Shown one piece after another: positions 44,971-52,958 of a stretch of 64,000 nucleotides of DNA. The notes under the pieces were generated by a model. The model saw only the letters and a program-made list of their open reading frames with translations. It ran no database searches and was not told where the DNA came from. This DNA comes from Bacteroidales bacterium. GTDB lineage: Bacteria > Bacteroidota > Bacteroidia > Bacteroidales > UBA932. The stretch's first letter is position 1. Each line of letters begins with the position of its first letter. The position numbers and the translations under genes are program-made. The DNA is taken from contig JAEESO010000003.1 of assembly GCA_016286385.1 (NCBI GenBank), positions 99,382 through 163,381 of the forward strand, read 5' to 3'.

Positions 44971-44978
44971 TGCAAAGA
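44971..44978 (-). promoter_or_regulatory. Predicted -7 box for yceD-rpmF
   Basis: The minus strand reads TATCTTTG, an exact TAnnTTTG match, 23 nt before the yceD-like ATG and within the 51-bp gap to typA. Confidence 0.5.
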
Positions 44979-44998
44979 TAGCAATAATTTTCCAATTA

Positions 44999-46804
44999 TC
45001 AATCTTCTGAGACGGAATTTCTTTTCCTGTCCAGAGGATCAAGCTGAATCTTGCGCATTCTCATATGGTTTGGAGTAATCTCCACAAGCTCATCTTCCTG
45101 GATATATTCCAGGGCCTCCTCCAATGAGAATTTGATTGCTGGAGGAAGGACCACCTTCTCATCACTGCCGGAAGCACGCACGTTGGTGAGCTTCTTGGTT
45201 TTGCAGATGTTGATGTTAAGGTCCCTCTCACGGGTGTGCTCCCCTACTACCTGACCGCCGTAGATTTCCTCTCCGGGCTCCACGAAGAAGCGGCCCCTGT
45301 CAAGGAGCTTGTTCATGGAGTAGGCAATGGCCTCTCCGGTTTCCAGGGACACCAGAGAACCGTTTGAACGCATCTCTATGTCTCCCTTATAAGGCTGGTA
45401 ATCCTTGAAGCGGTGGGCAACCACGGCCTCACCCTGGGTGGCGGTGAGAAGGTTGCTCCTCAGGCCCATAAGACCACGGGTAGGAATCTCGAACTCAAGG
45501 AGAGTGCGGTCTCCGCGGGGTTCCATCCTTATGAGCGCGCCCTTACGGCGTGTGGAAAGCTCGATGGCGGCACCCACAAACTGCTCCGGAACCTCAATGG
45601 AGAGTTCCTCGATGGGCTCACACCTCTGGCCGTTTATGGTCTTGTCCAGGACCTTGGGCTGACCAACCTGGAGTTCAAAGCCTTCACGGCGCATGGTCTC
45701 AATAAGCACTGAAAGATGCAGGACGCCGCGGCCGTAGACCACAAAACTATCGGCATTGATACCGGGCTTTACCCTAAGGGCGAGGTTCTTCTCAAGCTCT
45801 TTTTCCAGACGGTCCTTCAGGTGGCGGGAAGTGACGTACTTGCCGTCCTTTCCAAAGAAGGGGCTGTTGTTGATCATGAAGAGCATGCTCATGGTGGGCT
45901 CGTCCACGGCGATGGGAGGAAGGGCCTCCGGATTCTCAATATCGGCAATGGTATCTCCAATCTCAAAGCCTTCGATGCCCACAACGGCGCAGATGTCTCC
46001 GCACTGGACCTCTTCTACATTTGCCTTTCCAAGGCCTTCAAACACCATCAGCTGCTTGATCTTGGACTTCTCCACAATGTCGTAGCGCTTGCAAAGGCTG
46101 ACGGGCATTCCGGTCTTGAGGGTGCCGCGTGTTATGCGTCCCACGGCGATACGGCCAACGTAGGGACTGTACTCAAGGGAAGAGACAAGCATCTGGGGCG
46201 TGCCTTCGTTCACTGCCGGGGCGGGGATTTCCTCAAGGATGGTGTCAAGGAGGGCGGTGATGTCACCGGTGGGCTTTTTCCAGTCCAGGGACATCCAGCC
46301 CTGTTTGGCCGATCCATAAATTGTCTTGAAATCAAGCTGGTCCTCATTGGCGCCAAGGTTGAACATAAGCTCAAACACTTCCTCCTGGACTTCATCGGGG
46401 CGGCAGTTAGGCTTATCCACCTTGTTTATGACCACGATGGGCTTCTTTCCCATATCGATGGCCTTGTTCAGGACAAAGCGTGTCTGGGGCATGCAGCCCT
46501 CGAAGGCGTCTACAAGGAGAAGTACGCCATCGGCCATATTCAGAACGCGCTCCACTTCACCGCCAAAATCACTGTGGCCGGGAGTGTCTATGATGTTGAT
46601 TTTCACGCCCTTGTAGGTAACGGATACATTCTTTGCCAGAATGGTGATGCCGCGTTCCCTTTCAAGGTCATTGTTGTCCAGGATAAGGTTGCCAAGATCC
46701 TCCGGCTTACGCACAAGATTGGCCTGATAGATCATTCTGTCCACGAGGGTGGTCTTGCCGTGGTCTACGTGAGCGATGATGGCTATGTTTCTGATGTCCT
46801 GCAT
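44999..46804 (-). CDS. typA: Translational GTPase TypA/BipA
   Basis: 601 residues. Starts MQDIRNIAIIAHVDHGKTTL (P-loop), then the switch region RERGITILAKN, DTPGHSDFGGEVERVL and NKVDKPNCRP (G4), followed by domain II, EF-G-like domains and the TypA C-terminus (EALEYIQEDELVEITP, IRLRK-like MRMRKIQLD). TypA is a ribosome-associated GTPase used in stress and in large-subunit assembly. Full length; single gene with its own promoter. Confidence 0.97.
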   Translation of the reverse strand: MQDIRNIAIIAHVDHGKTTLVDRMIYQANLVRKPEDLGNLILDNNDLERERGITILAKNVSVTYKGVKINIIDTPGHSDFGGEVERVLNMADGVLLLVDAFEGCMPQTRFVLNKAIDMGKKPIVVINKVDKPNCRPDEVQEEVFELMFNLGANEDQLDFKTIYGSAKQGWMSLDWKKPTGDITALLDTILEEIPAPAVNEGTPQMLVSSLEYSPYVGRIAVGRITRGTLKTGMPVSLCKRYDIVEKSKIKQLMVFEGLGKANVEEVQCGDICAVVGIEGFEIGDTIADIENPEALPPIAVDEPTMSMLFMINNSPFFGKDGKYVTSRHLKDRLEKELEKNLALRVKPGINADSFVVYGRGVLHLSVLIETMRREGFELQVGQPKVLDKTINGQRCEPIEELSIEVPEQFVGAAIELSTRRKGALIRMEPRGDRTLLEFEIPTRGLMGLRSNLLTATQGEAVVAHRFKDYQPYKGDIEMRSNGSLVSLETGEAIAYSMNKLLDRGRFFVEPGEEIYGGQVVGEHTRERDLNINICKTKKLTNVRASGSDEKVVLPPAIKFSLEEALEYIQEDELVEITPNHMRMRKIQLDPLDRKRNSVSED

Positions 46805-46832
46805 ATTAAAAAGTGCTTCTTCTAAAATCTTG

Positions 46833-46840
46833 CAAAGTTA
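46833..46840 (-). promoter_or_regulatory. Predicted -7 box for typA
   Basis: The minus strand reads TAACTTTG, an exact TAnnTTTG match, 28 nt upstream of the typA ATG. Confidence 0.5.
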
Positions 46841-46887
46841 CTAATTATTTTGCCTTTTCGCAAAGACAGCGTTTGTGCACATTCCCC

Positions 46888-47073
46888 GTGAAACGGATAA
46901 TTATTTTCATGCGCTTCTGAAGGCCTTCCAGGGCCGATTTTTCCCCAGCGCCAGCCAGTTTTCAAACTTTTTGCAGCATTTATCCGTTTCACCCCTTCCA
47001 AAAATCGGCCCCAGAAGGGCCTGCAACGCCGATTTTTCAATTAAACGTTTCCCGCTTTGTGACACGGATAACT
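46888..47073. repeat. Interleaved inverted repeats in the typA-lipoprotein gap
   Basis: The 298-bp gap 46805-47102 has no gene. It contains A = GTGAAACGGATAA (46888-46900), B = GGGCCGATTTTT (46931-46942), A' = TTATCCGTTTCAC (46980-46992, exact complement of A), B' = AAAAATCGGCCC (near 46999-47010, complement of B), B'' = GCCGATTTTT (near 47027-47036) and A'' = GTGACACGGATAA (47061-47073, A with one change). A'-B'-B''-A'' can form one nested hairpin, while A/A' and B/B' are mutually exclusive with it. Confidence 0.8.
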
Positions 47074-47102
47074 TTACTCACCTTTGTGGGAAATTGATGC
47101 CT

Positions 47103-48668
47103 ATGAAAAAGATTGCACTGCTGCTTGTTCCAGCCCTGGCGCTTCTCTCCTGCCAGAGGAGCGGCCTTCCGGAAGAGAGTTCCAGGATGGCCGATGGAGA
47201 GATCTACCACGACATGATCCAGCTTGGAGAGAAGCTGGACGACCCCTACACCGTAGCCAATATGCAGGCCGCCCTCACCAAGGCGTATCCCACCAAGGCG
47301 GGGCGCGTAAGTTTATCGGCCACAGACCTTTACGTAAGGTTCCTGCCAAAGGACGACGCCCAGATGGACACCCTCAAGGCGCGCGGGCTCTACCTTATGG
47401 ACCACCCCATGGACTACCGCATCCTCCGGGAGGGAGACTACTATCAGGATCCGGAGATTGGGGACGATGCCATCACCTGGCAGTACTCCGTGGTACCGGC
47501 CGGATTCAAGTTCCCGGAAGGCCTCAGATATGAGGTCCTTGACGAATGCTACCTTGCGGAAAATGATGCCACAAAGGCCGATGACATAAACTGGACGGCC
47601 GTGGAGGAAGAGGCCTTCAGGCTCACCGGGAACGAGGACCTCTGGTGCCAGCCCACAAAGGCTGCCGCCATCCCCTCCGGGCGTATCACAATTACTGACC
47701 CGGACTTTAGCGGAGGCAAGCCGATAGGCGTTTCCGGGGTGCAGGTCGTGGCAAATATATTTGTGAAATTCGCCACCTGCTACACCTCAAGGGACGGATA
47801 TTACACCATGCCCAAGAGTTTCTCCGGAAGGCCACGCTACCGGCTGGTTTTCAAGAACGAGAAAGGGTTCTCAATAGGTTTCAACTTCATCATTGTACCG
47901 GCTTCCGTTAGCACCATGGGCCTTGGCGGCCCTGAAGGGATAGATGTAGATGTGAACTCTACCGGAGACGAGGCCCTTTTCCGCCGCTGCGCCGTGAATA
48001 ACGCTGCCTATGACTACTACACCCGCTGCTCCGAGACCGACCTTGAGATAGCACCTCCTCCCGGAGACCTCAGAATCTGGATTTTCCCAGGCCTCAGCGC
48101 CTCCAGCGCCTGTATGCTACACCACGGAGCCTTCCTTGACAATGACCTCCTGAAGAGGTATCTTGGCGTTTGGCTGGGGCTGATCCAGATCTTCCTTCCG
48201 GACATAACCATCGGCACCTCCGGGCAGGAGAATTACAAGGCCATATTCAGCGCCACAAGCCACGAACTTGCCCATTCCAGCCATTTTGCTAAGGTTGGGA
48301 CAGCGTTCTGGTCCCCGTATATCCAGTACATCATCCAGTCATTTGTAACCGGCGGCGGGCAGTTCTACGGGACCGGTACGGCCGAAGACTCCGGCTACTG
48401 CGAGGTTGGGGAGATGTGGGGATACTTCATGCAGGCGTCGCTTGTAAAAGACCGCTATAAAGGCGCCATGGGCACATATGGAGACAGTTTCTGGTTCAAG
48501 CCGGATATCCTCACATACCTGTATGAGCGCGGAATGACAAGAGGAGAGATTTTCCGTGCGCTGAACGCCAATGCAGTGGACATCGGAAGCCTTAAGGAGG
48601 AACTTATTAAGATAGCGCCGGGACTGGAGGAGGAGATTGAGGAGACATTCAACCGCTATGGCAAGTAA
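47103..48668 (+). CDS. Zincin-like lipoprotein (HELAH motif)
   Basis: The start at ATG 47103 opens a lipoprotein signal (MKKIALLLVPALALLSC); an ATG two codons upstream is also possible. The 521-residue protein has an HExxH motif, HELAHSSH (His387-Glu388...His391, further His394), with CEVGEMWGYFM at Glu434/Glu436 as a possible third ligand. That suggests a zinc metallopeptidase of the outer membrane or surface. I do not recognise the family. Around residues 190-270 is a beta-rich, carboxypeptidase-regulatory-like segment (GVSGVQVVANIFVKF...SRDGYYTMP). It is followed, with an 11-bp overlap, by a FimB/Mfa2-like gene. Confidence 0.7.
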   Translation: MKKIALLLVPALALLSCQRSGLPEESSRMADGEIYHDMIQLGEKLDDPYTVANMQAALTKAYPTKAGRVSLSATDLYVRFLPKDDAQMDTLKARGLYLMDHPMDYRILREGDYYQDPEIGDDAITWQYSVVPAGFKFPEGLRYEVLDECYLAENDATKADDINWTAVEEEAFRLTGNEDLWCQPTKAAAIPSGRITITDPDFSGGKPIGVSGVQVVANIFVKFATCYTSRDGYYTMPKSFSGRPRYRLVFKNEKGFSIGFNFIIVPASVSTMGLGGPEGIDVDVNSTGDEALFRRCAVNNAAYDYYTRCSETDLEIAPPPGDLRIWIFPGLSASSACMLHHGAFLDNDLLKRYLGVWLGLIQIFLPDITIGTSGQENYKAIFSATSHELAHSSHFAKVGTAFWSPYIQYIIQSFVTGGGQFYGTGTAEDSGYCEVGEMWGYFMQASLVKDRYKGAMGTYGDSFWFKPDILTYLYERGMTRGEIFRALNANAVDIGSLKEELIKIAPGLEEEIEETFNRYGK

Positions 48669-49398
48669 ATGGGCATGCCCGGCGCTTCTTGTCTCTTTCC
48701 TGGTTACATCCTGCGCCGCAGTGAAAGAAGACCGCCGGGACTGTCCGTGCTCTCTTGCCCTCCATCTGTCCGGCCCGGGGCCCATAGAATACCGCGTGGA
48801 GAGTGTTGACGGAGAGGTATTACACGTGGGTTCGGTCCAGCGGGACACCGTCATCTACCGCGATGTCCCCAGGTCCCGGGTACGGATAATGGCTGTTTCC
48901 GGAGCGCCGCTGGGAGACGGGGTCCATATCCCCTACGGATCCGAGAGCCCTCCGCTGTACCTTTATCACGGCGTGATATCGGCCAAAAGCGAAGCCCTGA
49001 AGGTGAACGCCACCCTCCATAAGAATTATTGCCGATTGACCCTTGTCCTTGGCGGCCCGCCGGGAGACGGGGAGCCCATAGGAATATCTGTAAGGGGGGC
49101 AGTGGATGGAATAAGCCTTGACGGGAGGCCTGCGCCGGGAGATTTCAGATGCAAGGCAGTTTCCGGGGTTTGCTCTCTTCCAAGACAGGCCCCAAGTGAC
49201 CGCCTCCTTCTTGACATAGTGATGGAAGACAAGGTGGTGAGGACCTTTGCGCTTGGCACGTACATCCGCGAGTCCGGCTACGACTGGACGGGTACTGACC
49301 TTGAAGACATTACCATCCACATCTGCCTTTCCGTGACGCACATCCGCTTCCGGATTGGGGACTGGTCTGATGAGCAGCGCATCAGTGTGGAAATTTAG
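48658..49398 (+). CDS. FimB/Mfa2-like lipoprotein
   Basis: The start at ATG 48658 overlaps the upstream stop and gives a lipoprotein signal (lipobox VTSC). The 246-residue protein continues KEDRRDCPCSLALHLSG, the Cys-containing N-terminus common among FimB/Mfa2-type proteins, then YRDVPRSRVRIMAVSG and, at the C-terminus, LEDITIHICLSVTHIRFRIGDW. The layout of two beta domains and the terminal 'GDW' match the family. It may anchor a surface structure or act with the zincin-like lipoprotein. It is separate from the two large fimbrial operons. Confidence 0.6.
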   Translation: MASKWACPALLVSFLVTSCAAVKEDRRDCPCSLALHLSGPGPIEYRVESVDGEVLHVGSVQRDTVIYRDVPRSRVRIMAVSGAPLGDGVHIPYGSESPPLYLYHGVISAKSEALKVNATLHKNYCRLTLVLGGPPGDGEPIGISVRGAVDGISLDGRPAPGDFRCKAVSGVCSLPRQAPSDRLLLDIVMEDKVVRTFALGTYIRESGYDWTGTDLEDITIHICLSVTHIRFRIGDWSDEQRISVEI

Positions 49399-49408
49399 GA
49401 TGGAAATG

Positions 49409-49439
49409 TTTGGAGTTCCAAAAATTCTTCCTATCTTTG
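49409..49439 (+). promoter_or_regulatory. Promoter of tRNA-Leu
   Basis: TTTG at 49409-49412 and TATCTTTG at 49432-49439, 19 bp apart, are an exact match to the Bacteroides -33/-7 promoter. The tRNA starts 20 bp downstream. This is the clearest promoter in the window. Confidence 0.8.
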
Positions 49440-49458
49440 CAGTCCCGAAAAAACTCCT

Positions 49459-49542
49459 GCGCGGATGGCGGAATTGGTAGACGCGCTACTCTCAGGAGGT
49501 AGTGTCCGAAAGGACGTGTCAGTTCGACTCTGATTTCGCGCA
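49459..49542 (+). tRNA. tRNA-Leu (anticodon CAG)
   Basis: An 84-nt class II tRNA: acceptor GCGCGGA/TTCGCGC, anticodon stem CTACT/GGTAG with loop CTCAGGA (anticodon CAG, reads CTG), a long variable arm (TGTCCGAAAGGACGT) as in tRNA-Leu, T-arm GTCAG-TTCGACT-CTGAT and discriminator A. CCA is not encoded. Confidence 0.95.
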
Positions 49543-49543
49543 C

Positions 49544-49581
49544 AGAAAAGGTGACCGTTAAGGCCACCTTTTCTTGTTTTT
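49544..49581 (+). terminator. Terminator of tRNA-Leu
   Basis: AGAAAAGGTGACC and GGCCACCTTTTCT (one mismatch) form a hairpin with a 5-nt loop directly after the tRNA, followed by TGTTTTTATTT. Confidence 0.75.
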
Positions 49582-49593
49582 ATTTCCCCCTGC

Positions 49594-50484
49594 CTAGAAG
49601 TATGTGACAGTGGTTCCTGATACTGCGCTGAGGAGTTTGTTGGCAAGGGAGGACACGCCAAAGCGGTAAAGGTCCTTGTTCATCCAGGAATCTCCAAGGA
49701 TGGTTTTGCCTATGGTCCAGTAGCACACTGCGTCAAGGGCCGATGCAATGCCGCCGGCGGCCTTGAAGCCAACCTTCACGCCGGTAGCCTCATAGTACTT
49801 CTTGATGCACTCGCACATCACCCAGGCGGCGACGGGAGTTGCGTTCACCTTTACCTTGCCGGTAGAGGTTTTAATGAAATCCGCGCCGTTTTCCATTGCA
49901 AGGAAGGAGGCATCGGCAATGAGTTCCGGGGTGGCAAGAAGGCCTGTCTCAAGGATGACCTTCAGGACTACGGGACGGCCAAGCTCCTTTGCAACGCGGT
50001 CTATGCACTCACGGGAGGCCTTGATCTCTGCGCCTGCGGTCTCATAGTCCCCTGCCAGGAAGCTGTTGAGGGCAAGGACTATGTCAATTTCATCGGCACC
50101 GCCGCGTACTGCCAGTTCAATCTCACGGAGTTTCACCTCAATCCAGCTCTGGGATGTGGGGAAGCAGCCGGCTACGGTGGTTACGTGGAGGGCGGGGTCC
50201 TTGCGGGTTTCTGCCACCACGTGGCCAAGGTTGGGGTACACGCACACGGATGCGGGGAGCGGCCAGCCGGGGAATGCGGCGGGAATGCCGTTCACCTTCT
50301 CAACCATCTTCTTTACGGAAGCGGGGGTGTCGTCTGAGGAAAGGGTGGTCTGGTCCATAATGCCGAAGCAGGCCTTGTAAAGCTCCTCTGAGGCAATGTT
50401 CTCAAGGTTCTGGGCAATAAGGGCAAGCTGGCGGTCGATGGCCTCTTTGTCCGGCGTATAGCCGTATTTTGCAGAAAGTGACAT
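49594..50484 (-). CDS. deoC: Deoxyribose-phosphate aldolase
   Basis: I take the ATG at 50484, four bases after the upstream stop; a more distal ATG would overlap that gene by 32 bp. The 296-residue TIM-barrel protein has GADEIDIVLALNSFLAGDY, VLKVILETGLL and the Schiff-base segment ADFIKTSTGKVKVNATP, with the catalytic Lys in FIKTSTG. DeoC cleaves 2-deoxyribose 5-phosphate to glyceraldehyde 3-phosphate and acetaldehyde. Last gene of the pheT operon on the minus strand. Confidence 0.95.
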   Translation of the reverse strand: MSLSAKYGYTPDKEAIDRQLALIAQNLENIASEELYKACFGIMDQTTLSSDDTPASVKKMVEKVNGIPAAFPGWPLPASVCVYPNLGHVVAETRKDPALHVTTVAGCFPTSQSWIEVKLREIELAVRGGADEIDIVLALNSFLAGDYETAGAEIKASRECIDRVAKELGRPVVLKVILETGLLATPELIADASFLAMENGADFIKTSTGKVKVNATPVAAWVMCECIKKYYEATGVKVGFKAAGGIASALDAVCYWTIGKTILGDSWMNKDLYRFGVSSLANKLLSAVSGTTVTYF

Positions 50485-50488
50485 AGTT

Positions 50489-51238
50489 TTATGCTTTAAT
50501 TTGTAGTTTATATCCTTCATCTATAAGCGGCTGAACAAGGGAAAGCATTTCCTCATAGGAGTACTTCCCAAGGCCTTTCATGGGGGTTTCCCGGTCTATG
50601 GTGTACACCTGGATCTCACGGGGATTAATCTGCCTTACAATCTCCATCCAGCCCTTCACCCAGTCTCCGGTGGCCCAGCCGGGACCTTTCAGGAACATTG
50701 TCTGGAGAATGAAATCCCCTTCAAAGCGGGCCATCCATTCTACAATCCTTGAAACGTGATACTCCCCTACCGGACGGTTCACAAGTGCCACCTGGGCGTC
50801 CGTAGGGGCATCCAACTTGAGGATGGGGTTATCCACCTTCCTCAGGGCCTCAAAGATACCGGGTTCTCCGCAGCGGGTGGCGTTGGTAAGGACTGAGACC
50901 TTTGCAGCGGGATAGTATCTGTCACGGAGCCTAATGGTAATGTCTATGATTGCGGCAAACTCCGGATTCAGAGTAGGTTCACCGTCTCCGGAGAAAGTGA
51001 TGGAATCTATGGGAGTTCCGGCCTCAAGGCAGGCGGAAAGCTTTGCCTCCAGCGCCTCCTCAACGTCCCGGGCCGATGGAATGGTACGGTCATTAAGCCC
51101 GTCCTTATTCCAGCCGCACTCGCAGTAGATGCAGTCAAAGTTACATACCTTTCCCTCCCGGGGCAGAAGGTTGATGCCCAGGGAACTTCCCAGCCTGCGG
51201 CTGAAGATGGGGCCGAATACAGTGTCTTCCCTTAGCAT
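50489..51238 (-). CDS. Radical SAM protein
   Basis: The start was set at ATG 51238 (MLREDTVFGPIFSRRLG), which overlaps the upstream stop by a few bases. The 249-residue protein has the 4Fe-4S-binding CNFDCIYCEC (CxxxCxxC) preceded by SLGINLLPREGKV, then TFSGDGEPTLNPEFAAI and VLTNATRCGEP, the SAM-contact motifs. It belongs to the small radical SAM group with a GEPTL motif; substrate unknown. Position between an amidohydrolase and deoC suggests a housekeeping operon but no shared pathway. Confidence 0.9.
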   Translation of the reverse strand: MLREDTVFGPIFSRRLGSSLGINLLPREGKVCNFDCIYCECGWNKDGLNDRTIPSARDVEEALEAKLSACLEAGTPIDSITFSGDGEPTLNPEFAAIIDITIRLRDRYYPAAKVSVLTNATRCGEPGIFEALRKVDNPILKLDAPTDAQVALVNRPVGEYHVSRIVEWMARFEGDFILQTMFLKGPGWATGDWVKGWMEIVRQINPREIQVYTIDRETPMKGLGKYSYEEMLSLVQPLIDEGYKLQIKA

Positions 51239-52404
51239 AGGCGGCGGGAGATTAGATGCCCGGTCGGGGCCGGGCATGACGGGGTTCTGGGGGCCGGGGA
51301 GATACGTACCACTCCGGGGGTTTTGCCGGGCTCAAGGGTGCCGATGCGGTCCTGAATGCCAAGGAAGCGGGCGCCGTTAAGGCAGGCCCAGGTGAGAAGT
51401 TCCTGCATGGGAACGTCAAAGGCACGCCTGAGGCACATTATCTCATCTATCATTGACAGCTGGTCATTGGAAGACAGGGAATCAGTGCCTATGCATATGG
51501 GAATTCCGCTCTCCCTCATCACGGGGATGGGAGGAAGGACGCAGTGGATGAAAAGGTTAGACAGAGGGCAAACCGCAATGTAGGGGTGCTGGAGCACCTC
51601 ACGGGCGCGGGCTGCGCCTTCCGGGGTAAGGCAGCACTCATGCACAAGGAGGACGTTCCCGGGGACGGGAGCCGGCACTGCAGCCGTAACACGCTGGAGG
51701 AAATATTCCAGAGAACTTGTACCCGTGACTGGAGGCGTAGGGATGCCGTTTCTAACGCGGTTGTCCCACATGGGGCCGCGGCCGTAACGCATCATCTCCT
51801 CCTCTTCATCAGACTCCTCTGAGTGGAAGGAAAGGAAGCCGCTGCGGAGCCCTGCGGCCGATGAAGCCGTCACAAGTTCCGGGCTCATGGTGTAGCAGGA
51901 ATGGGGCGTAGGAGCCGCATCTAGGCCGTATGAAGCGGCCTTTTCCTGAAGGGAGGTAACATACTCCATAACGGAGTCACACTCTGAAGGGACCGCCCCG
52001 AACACCTCCAGGAAACTGCGGGTGTACATGGGGTGCGAGGCCTTTACCTCAAAGGAATCGGCACAGTTGGAAATATCGGCCATGGCCTGGACGCCGGAGG
52101 CCCACATTGAGTCCATAGCTTCCTTCAGGGCATCTATCTTCTCCTCCATGGAGGAAGTGTCCCGGAGCTCATTTATCTGGTCTATAAAGCCAGCCATACC
52201 CGTTCCCTTGCGGAACAGGCCCTTCATGTAGGAGAGCTCAACGTGGCTGTGGGCGTTTACAAAGCCGGGGCATATGATTCCCTCATCTACAGGGCCGTCA
52301 GTATGGCCCACCGCCAGGATGGTGCCGTCCGGGGCAACCTCTACATAGCCGTTCTCTATGGGCTCACCTGCAAGGGTGTAAACTGTTTGGGCAGTGTATC
52401 TCAT
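51232..52404 (-). CDS. Amidohydrolase/chlorohydrolase family protein
   Basis: 390 residues: an N-terminal beta domain, GFVNAHSHVELSYM (HxH metal ligands), then APTPHSCYTMSPEL, FLSFHSEES (third His), LLVHECCLTPEGA and CIGTDSLSSNDQLSMIDEI (metal Asp). It fits the ATZ/TRZ/SsnA-like metal-dependent deaminases/hydrolases (guanine or adenosine-type deaminase relatives). The substrate is unknown. It overlaps the DUF4296 gene by 4 bp and the radical SAM gene by a few bases. Confidence 0.88.
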   Translation of the reverse strand: MRYTAQTVYTLAGEPIENGYVEVAPDGTILAVGHTDGPVDEGIICPGFVNAHSHVELSYMKGLFRKGTGMAGFIDQINELRDTSSMEEKIDALKEAMDSMWASGVQAMADISNCADSFEVKASHPMYTRSFLEVFGAVPSECDSVMEYVTSLQEKAASYGLDAAPTPHSCYTMSPELVTASSAAGLRSGFLSFHSEESDEEEEMMRYGRGPMWDNRVRNGIPTPPVTGTSSLEYFLQRVTAAVPAPVPGNVLLVHECCLTPEGAARAREVLQHPYIAVCPLSNLFIHCVLPPIPVMRESGIPICIGTDSLSSNDQLSMIDEIMCLRRAFDVPMQELLTWACLNGARFLGIQDRIGTLEPGKTPGVVRISPAPRTPSCPAPTGHLISRRLC

Positions 52405-52958
52405 AGGGAATCCTTTTGAACCTGTACCTCTACCGTATCCCTTAGGAAAATGAGCGAATCCCGGGGGATAAGTTTCAGGGAGTCAATCTCCTTGTGCATG
52501 TAGGCGCTATCCCCGTCAAAACGCACTTTAAGGGTATCTACGGGCCTTATGCGGGGCTTCGGGAACTTGGTGGTATCTATCTTCTTGCCATAGATTGAAA
52601 GCATTTTGTCGCGCCAGGTTTCCAGAGCTACTTCCGCCCTTACAACTTTGAGTTCCTTCTCTATGCGCTCTGCCACGTTACCCATGATCTTCTCCATCTT
52701 CTCCGGTTCTGCCAGATACTCATGGAGGCTGTAAAGGTAATCGTCGGTGTCATAGCCCCTGGATTCAAGGATGCCCTCGTACACCAGGGAGGTATCGGCC
52801 ATCTGTCTGAGGGACCGGTCCTGCTTGATTTTCTGGTCCTGCAGGAACATGAGGTAGAAGATCTCCTCCATATCGCCCTTGGATATCCTCTTGGGGCCGC
52901 AGGCCGATATAGCCAGCAGCACCAGAAGGACCGGGACGATATGACGGAAGCGGATCAT
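52401..52958 (-). CDS. DUF4296 lipoprotein
   Basis: 185 residues with a lipoprotein signal (lipobox ISAC), then GPKRISKGDMEEIFYLMFLQDQ, DTSLVYEGILESRGYDTDDY and YLAEPEKMEKIM, the pattern of the Bacteroidota DUF4296 family. Function unknown; these are usually single-copy, core-genome lipoproteins. It starts immediately after the pheT stop with no gap and overlaps the amidohydrolase start by 4 bp. Confidence 0.82.
   Translation of the reverse strand: MIRFRHIVPVLLVLLAISACGPKRISKGDMEEIFYLMFLQDQKIKQDRSLRQMADTSLVYEGILESRGYDTDDYLYSLHEYLAEPEKMEKIMGNVAERIEKELKVVRAEVALETWRDKMLSIYGKKIDTTKFPKPRIRPVDTLKVRFDGDSAYMHKEIDSLKLIPRDSLIFLRDTVEVQVQKDSL

Noticed and set aside
45716..46825. A 369-codon open frame on the plus strand
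   Set aside because: It is antisense to typA, which is complete; the translation has no recognisable domain.
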